Shown piece by piece: positions 5,833 to 8,008 of a stretch of DNA of 8,008 nt. Origin of the DNA: an uncultured Lachnospiraceae bacterium. GTDB taxonomy: Bacteria; Bacillota_A; Clostridia; Lachnospirales; Lachnospiraceae. The stretch's first letter is position 1. Every line of letters starts with the position of its first letter. The stretch is from positions 1 to 8,008 of the forward strand of contig CACZQE010000031.1 of the NCBI GenBank assembly GCA_902783205.1, given 5' to 3'. The notes under the pieces are model-generated. The model saw only the letters and a list, made by a program, of their open reading frames with translations. It was not told the origin of the DNA and searched no databases. The position numbers and the translations under genes are program-made.

Positions 5833-7816
5833 ACTGACCGGCAATCTGTGGAAGAAACAGACCTGGCTTTTTATCATATTTTCCGTACTTTATTTTATGG
5901 CAATACCCATGGCCGGCATGATGCATGTCAGCGCATCCTATAACGGCTATCTCGGCCATGCCCCCCGGGACATGGCAGGTCTGATCAGGATGCCCGGGGA
6001 AAGCGCCGGTATCTGTATGTGGCTGATGCTCATCACATCCGCCATCCTTGGTATGCTGTCAGCCTGGGAGGGTTTCTCCTACCTGCATGACAAGGCAAAA
6101 ACCGACTTTTTCCACAGTATTCCTGTCAGCAGGACCCGGCTTTTTGCCGTACGCCTGGGAATCTGTGCCATAGATTACCTGATCCCTGTAACGGCAAACA
6201 CACTGCTCCTGCTCCTGGCCGGACTGGTTCGCTGCAGGATCAGCCTGATCACGGCGGGAGCTGCTCTGGAGATGATTCTGATCGGTTTCGTGATTACCTT
6301 TCTTTTCTTCTCCATCGCCTGTCTTGCCATGATGCTCACCGGCAGGGCCCTGATCGCGGTCCTTCTGACCCTGGCTCTGGAACTGGGACCTCCGGTATAC
6401 GGCCTGATCAACCGCGCTTATATGGATACATTTTTCTACACCTTCAGCCAGTACGGAAATTCTGCAGGCCTGACTGAAAGTGTATTTTCCTGCTGGGGAC
6501 AGCTTGCGGTCTATCTGGGACCCATTAAGGGACCGGCCCTTGCTTTTTCTCTTCTGATCACCCTGCTTTCAACAGGGATCCTGCTGGGCCTTGATCTGCT
6601 GCTTTACAGAAAACGGCCCCTGGAAAAAGCCGGAAGACCCATGGTCTTCAAACCCGCAGCGGAAGGAATCTGTATGATCATCTCCGTCTACAGCGGCCTG
6701 ATTTTCGGACTCTTTTTCCGCAGCATGATCGGCGGGGCCGACAGCTGGTTTTTCTTCGGACTGGTATTCGGATGCTTCTTAAGCTATCTCTTTATCAGGA
6801 TGCTCTACAGAGAGTCTCCGAAAAAAGCCTTCTCCAGACCATTACCTCTTGCGGTCTGCCTGGCGGCAGTTGTTGCGGCCGGTTTGATCTTCCGTTTTGA
6901 CCTGATCGGCTTTGACAGGTTCCTTCCTGCCTATGATAATCTGAATGAGATCACTCTGCTCATGCCGGATTCCTACTACTATCCGGAGGACGGAAACCCG
7001 GACGAAAAGGAGCTTCTCGATTCTTCTCATATAAAAAAGGACCGGGAAACCTATGCTATTCTGAAAGAACTGATCAGCGATTCAAAGCATTTTAAAGATA
7101 TGAAAGCTGATAAATATGATGGCGACAGCGAGTATGATCCGGCCGATTCTGTCACTGTAGAAGCCAGATTCAGCGACAGGCAGGGACATGTTTACTACCG
7201 CACCTACAGAGCATTTTCGAAGACAGTCAAAAAAGCGTCAGGCACTCTCTATTCACAAAGCAGGGGAAATGCCGCTTTCCATCCCATTCTGCAGGACAGA
7301 TTTACGGTCATCTATAACATGAAAATCTGCAATGGCCTGTCTTCAGTGGAAATCAAAAGTACGGATATAAACAAAAGCGGTAAAATGAAAGAAATAGCCG
7401 AGGCTCTTAAGGAAGATGGCCGGGAAAATGCAGGGAAAGATATCGGCAGCCGGATCCCGGTCGCTTATATCTCTTACAGCTATCAGGAAGAAGCTTCAGA
7501 CTATGGCTCTTCGCCCTACTCCATCTGGGTCTTCCCGTCCGACACACACACTCTGGCCGTCCTGAAAAAGTACGGTATGGAACCGGCAAAGCCGGTCAGG
7601 GCGGAGGACATCCTTTACATGAGAAGAGGCACATTTGGCGGCAAGATCAGGGATCAAAAAGAAATTCAGGAGCTTCTGCCCCGCCTTGTAATCTCCGATT
7701 TTGCCCTTCCCTGGCTCGAGCTGGAGGAAAAAGCCGGTGTCACCGTATACCTTGACCCGGCCTCCTATGACCGCTACCAGACAGATCGTATCGAGTATCT
7801 GCTTCTTGCCAGATGA
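5807..7816 (+). CDS. ABC-2-type permease with large C-terminal extracytoplasmic domain
   Basis: Membrane partner of the preceding ATPase, 669 residues. I count about nine hydrophobic segments (near 20-38, 68-88, 118-141, 147-178, 181-200, 243-267, 285-304, 313-334, 347-364). Positive charge falls in the loops predicted to be cytoplasmic, including KAKTDFFHSIPVSRTRLF (96-113), a motif block I associate with this exporter group. With nine segments, the hydrophilic region from about 365 to 669 lies outside the membrane. It resembles the C-terminal domain catalogued as DUF6449 in Firmicute permeases; that assignment is from memory and unverified. The start at 5807 is chosen over 5783 because AGGAGG lies about 7 nt upstream. 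It overlaps the ATPase gene by 26 nt, so translation is probably coupled. The transported molecule is unknown; drug or peptide export and envelope-stress sensing are both possible. Confidence 0.88.
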   Translation: MKSNISFLKLTGNLWKKQTWLFIIFSVLYFMAIPMAGMMHVSASYNGYLGHAPRDMAGLIRMPGESAGICMWLMLITSAILGMLSAWEGFSYLHDKAKTDFFHSIPVSRTRLFAVRLGICAIDYLIPVTANTLLLLLAGLVRCRISLITAGAALEMILIGFVITFLFFSIACLAMMLTGRALIAVLLTLALELGPPVYGLINRAYMDTFFYTFSQYGNSAGLTESVFSCWGQLAVYLGPIKGPALAFSLLITLLSTGILLGLDLLLYRKRPLEKAGRPMVFKPAAEGICMIISVYSGLIFGLFFRSMIGGADSWFFFGLVFGCFLSYLFIRMLYRESPKKAFSRPLPLAVCLAAVVAAGLIFRFDLIGFDRFLPAYDNLNEITLLMPDSYYYPEDGNPDEKELLDSSHIKKDRETYAILKELISDSKHFKDMKADKYDGDSEYDPADSVTVEARFSDRQGHVYYRTYRAFSKTVKKASGTLYSQSRGNAAFHPILQDRFTVIYNMKICNGLSSVEIKSTDINKSGKMKEIAEALKEDGRENAGKDIGSRIPVAYISYSYQEEASDYGSSPYSIWVFPSDTHTLAVLKKYGMEPAKPVRAEDILYMRRGTFGGKIRDQKEIQELLPRLVISDFALPWLELEEKAGVTVYLDPASYDRYQTDRIEYLLLAR

Positions 7817-7827
7817 CCGCCTGTTCA

Positions 7828-7856
7828 TTTACTTTCGTTGAAAAATGTGATATGTT
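7828..7856 (+). promoter_or_regulatory. Candidate promoter of the aminotransferase gene
   Basis: TTTACT (7828-7833; 4 of 6 to TTGACA), a 17-bp spacer, and TATGTT (7851-7856) preceded by TGA as an extended -10. The predicted start near 7863 gives a leader of about 39 nt with AGGAGG at 7886-7891. No intrinsic terminator separates this gene from the exporter operon, so read-through is also possible. Confidence 0.4.
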
Positions 7857-7901
7857 GAGGCAGATTATTTTAAGAATGACATTTCAGGAGGATAGAGAAA
7901 A

Positions 7902-8008
7902 ATGAGATATGAAGCAGCCTCACGGCTTAATCAGTTTGAGACGGGAATCTTTGCGGCAATGGATGAGAAAAAGGCCGCCTTGCTGGCTTCGGGCCGGGAA
8001 GTGATCAA
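7902..8008 (+). CDS. Probable PLP-dependent aminotransferase, first 35 residues (3' end off window)
   Basis: The frame starts at an ATG placed 10 nt after AGGAGG and stays open to the window edge. The peptide reads MRYEAASRLNQF, then FAAMDEKKAALLASG, then REVI. This is the opening pattern of class I/II fold-type I aminotransferases of the aspartate/LL-diaminopimelate group: S-x-R-L followed by hydrophobic residues, a helix rich in Lys and Ala, then G-x-x-VI just before the conserved N-L-x-x-G-x-P-D segment, which would lie beyond the edge. No catalytic residue (PLP lysine, arginines) is visible, so substrate and exact subgroup cannot be told. An 85-nt gap with its own candidate promoter separates it from the exporter. 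Confidence 0.72.
   Translation, partial: MRYEAASRLNQFETGIFAAMDEKKAALLASGREVI

Noticed and set aside
7817..7860. Terminator after the exporter permease
   Set aside because: The TTTCGTTGAAA mini-hairpin is AT-rich and not followed by a T-tract.
1..8008. CRISPR arrays, tRNA or rRNA genes, insertion sequences, attachment sites
   Set aside because: No array-like repeats, tRNA-like folds, transposase frames or terminal inverted repeats were seen.

Overview
The window looks like a chromosomal segment of a low-to-mid-GC Firmicute, most likely a Clostridia/Lachnospiraceae-type gut anaerobe. That placement is an inference. It rests on near-perfect AGGAGG ribosome binding sites, roughly 50% GC coding sequence with AT-rich gaps, a lipoprotein-type amino-acid binding protein, and an ABC-2 exporter pair of a kind common in that group. 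Nothing here indicates a phage, plasmid, insertion sequence, CRISPR array, tRNA or rRNA.

Layout. The left 4.65 kb is on the minus strand. Read in transcription order (right to left) it holds carB (1429-4653, large subunit of carbamoyl-phosphate synthase), then a polar amino-acid uptake operon: a substrate-binding lipoprotein (459-1313) followed by its membrane permease (1-411, cut by the window edge). The transporter ATPase is presumably just outside. The right 3.4 kb is on the plus strand: an ABC ATPase (4930-5832) overlapping a large ABC-2-type permease with a ~300-residue C-terminal extracytoplasmic domain (5807-7816), then the first 35 codons of a probable PLP-dependent aminotransferase (from 7902).

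The 276-bp divergent gap between carB and the exporter (4654-4929) is the most information-rich non-coding stretch. The carB side has a promoter and a ~75-nt leader containing an intrinsic-terminator-like hairpin. A competing 5-bp hairpin and two overlapping micro-ORFs sit in the same leader, the second ending inside the carB Shine-Dalgarno sequence. This looks like a transcription attenuator. The exporter side has a consensus -35 promoter straddled by two identical 11-bp direct repeats spaced 28 bp, a plausible operator.

Working together: CarB makes carbamoyl phosphate for pyrimidine and arginine synthesis and needs CarA, which is not adjacent here. The binding protein and permease import an amino acid. 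The exporter pair probably moves an unknown substrate or senses envelope stress. The genes form at least three separately controlled units, and I see no multi-gene novel system beyond the regulatory features listed.
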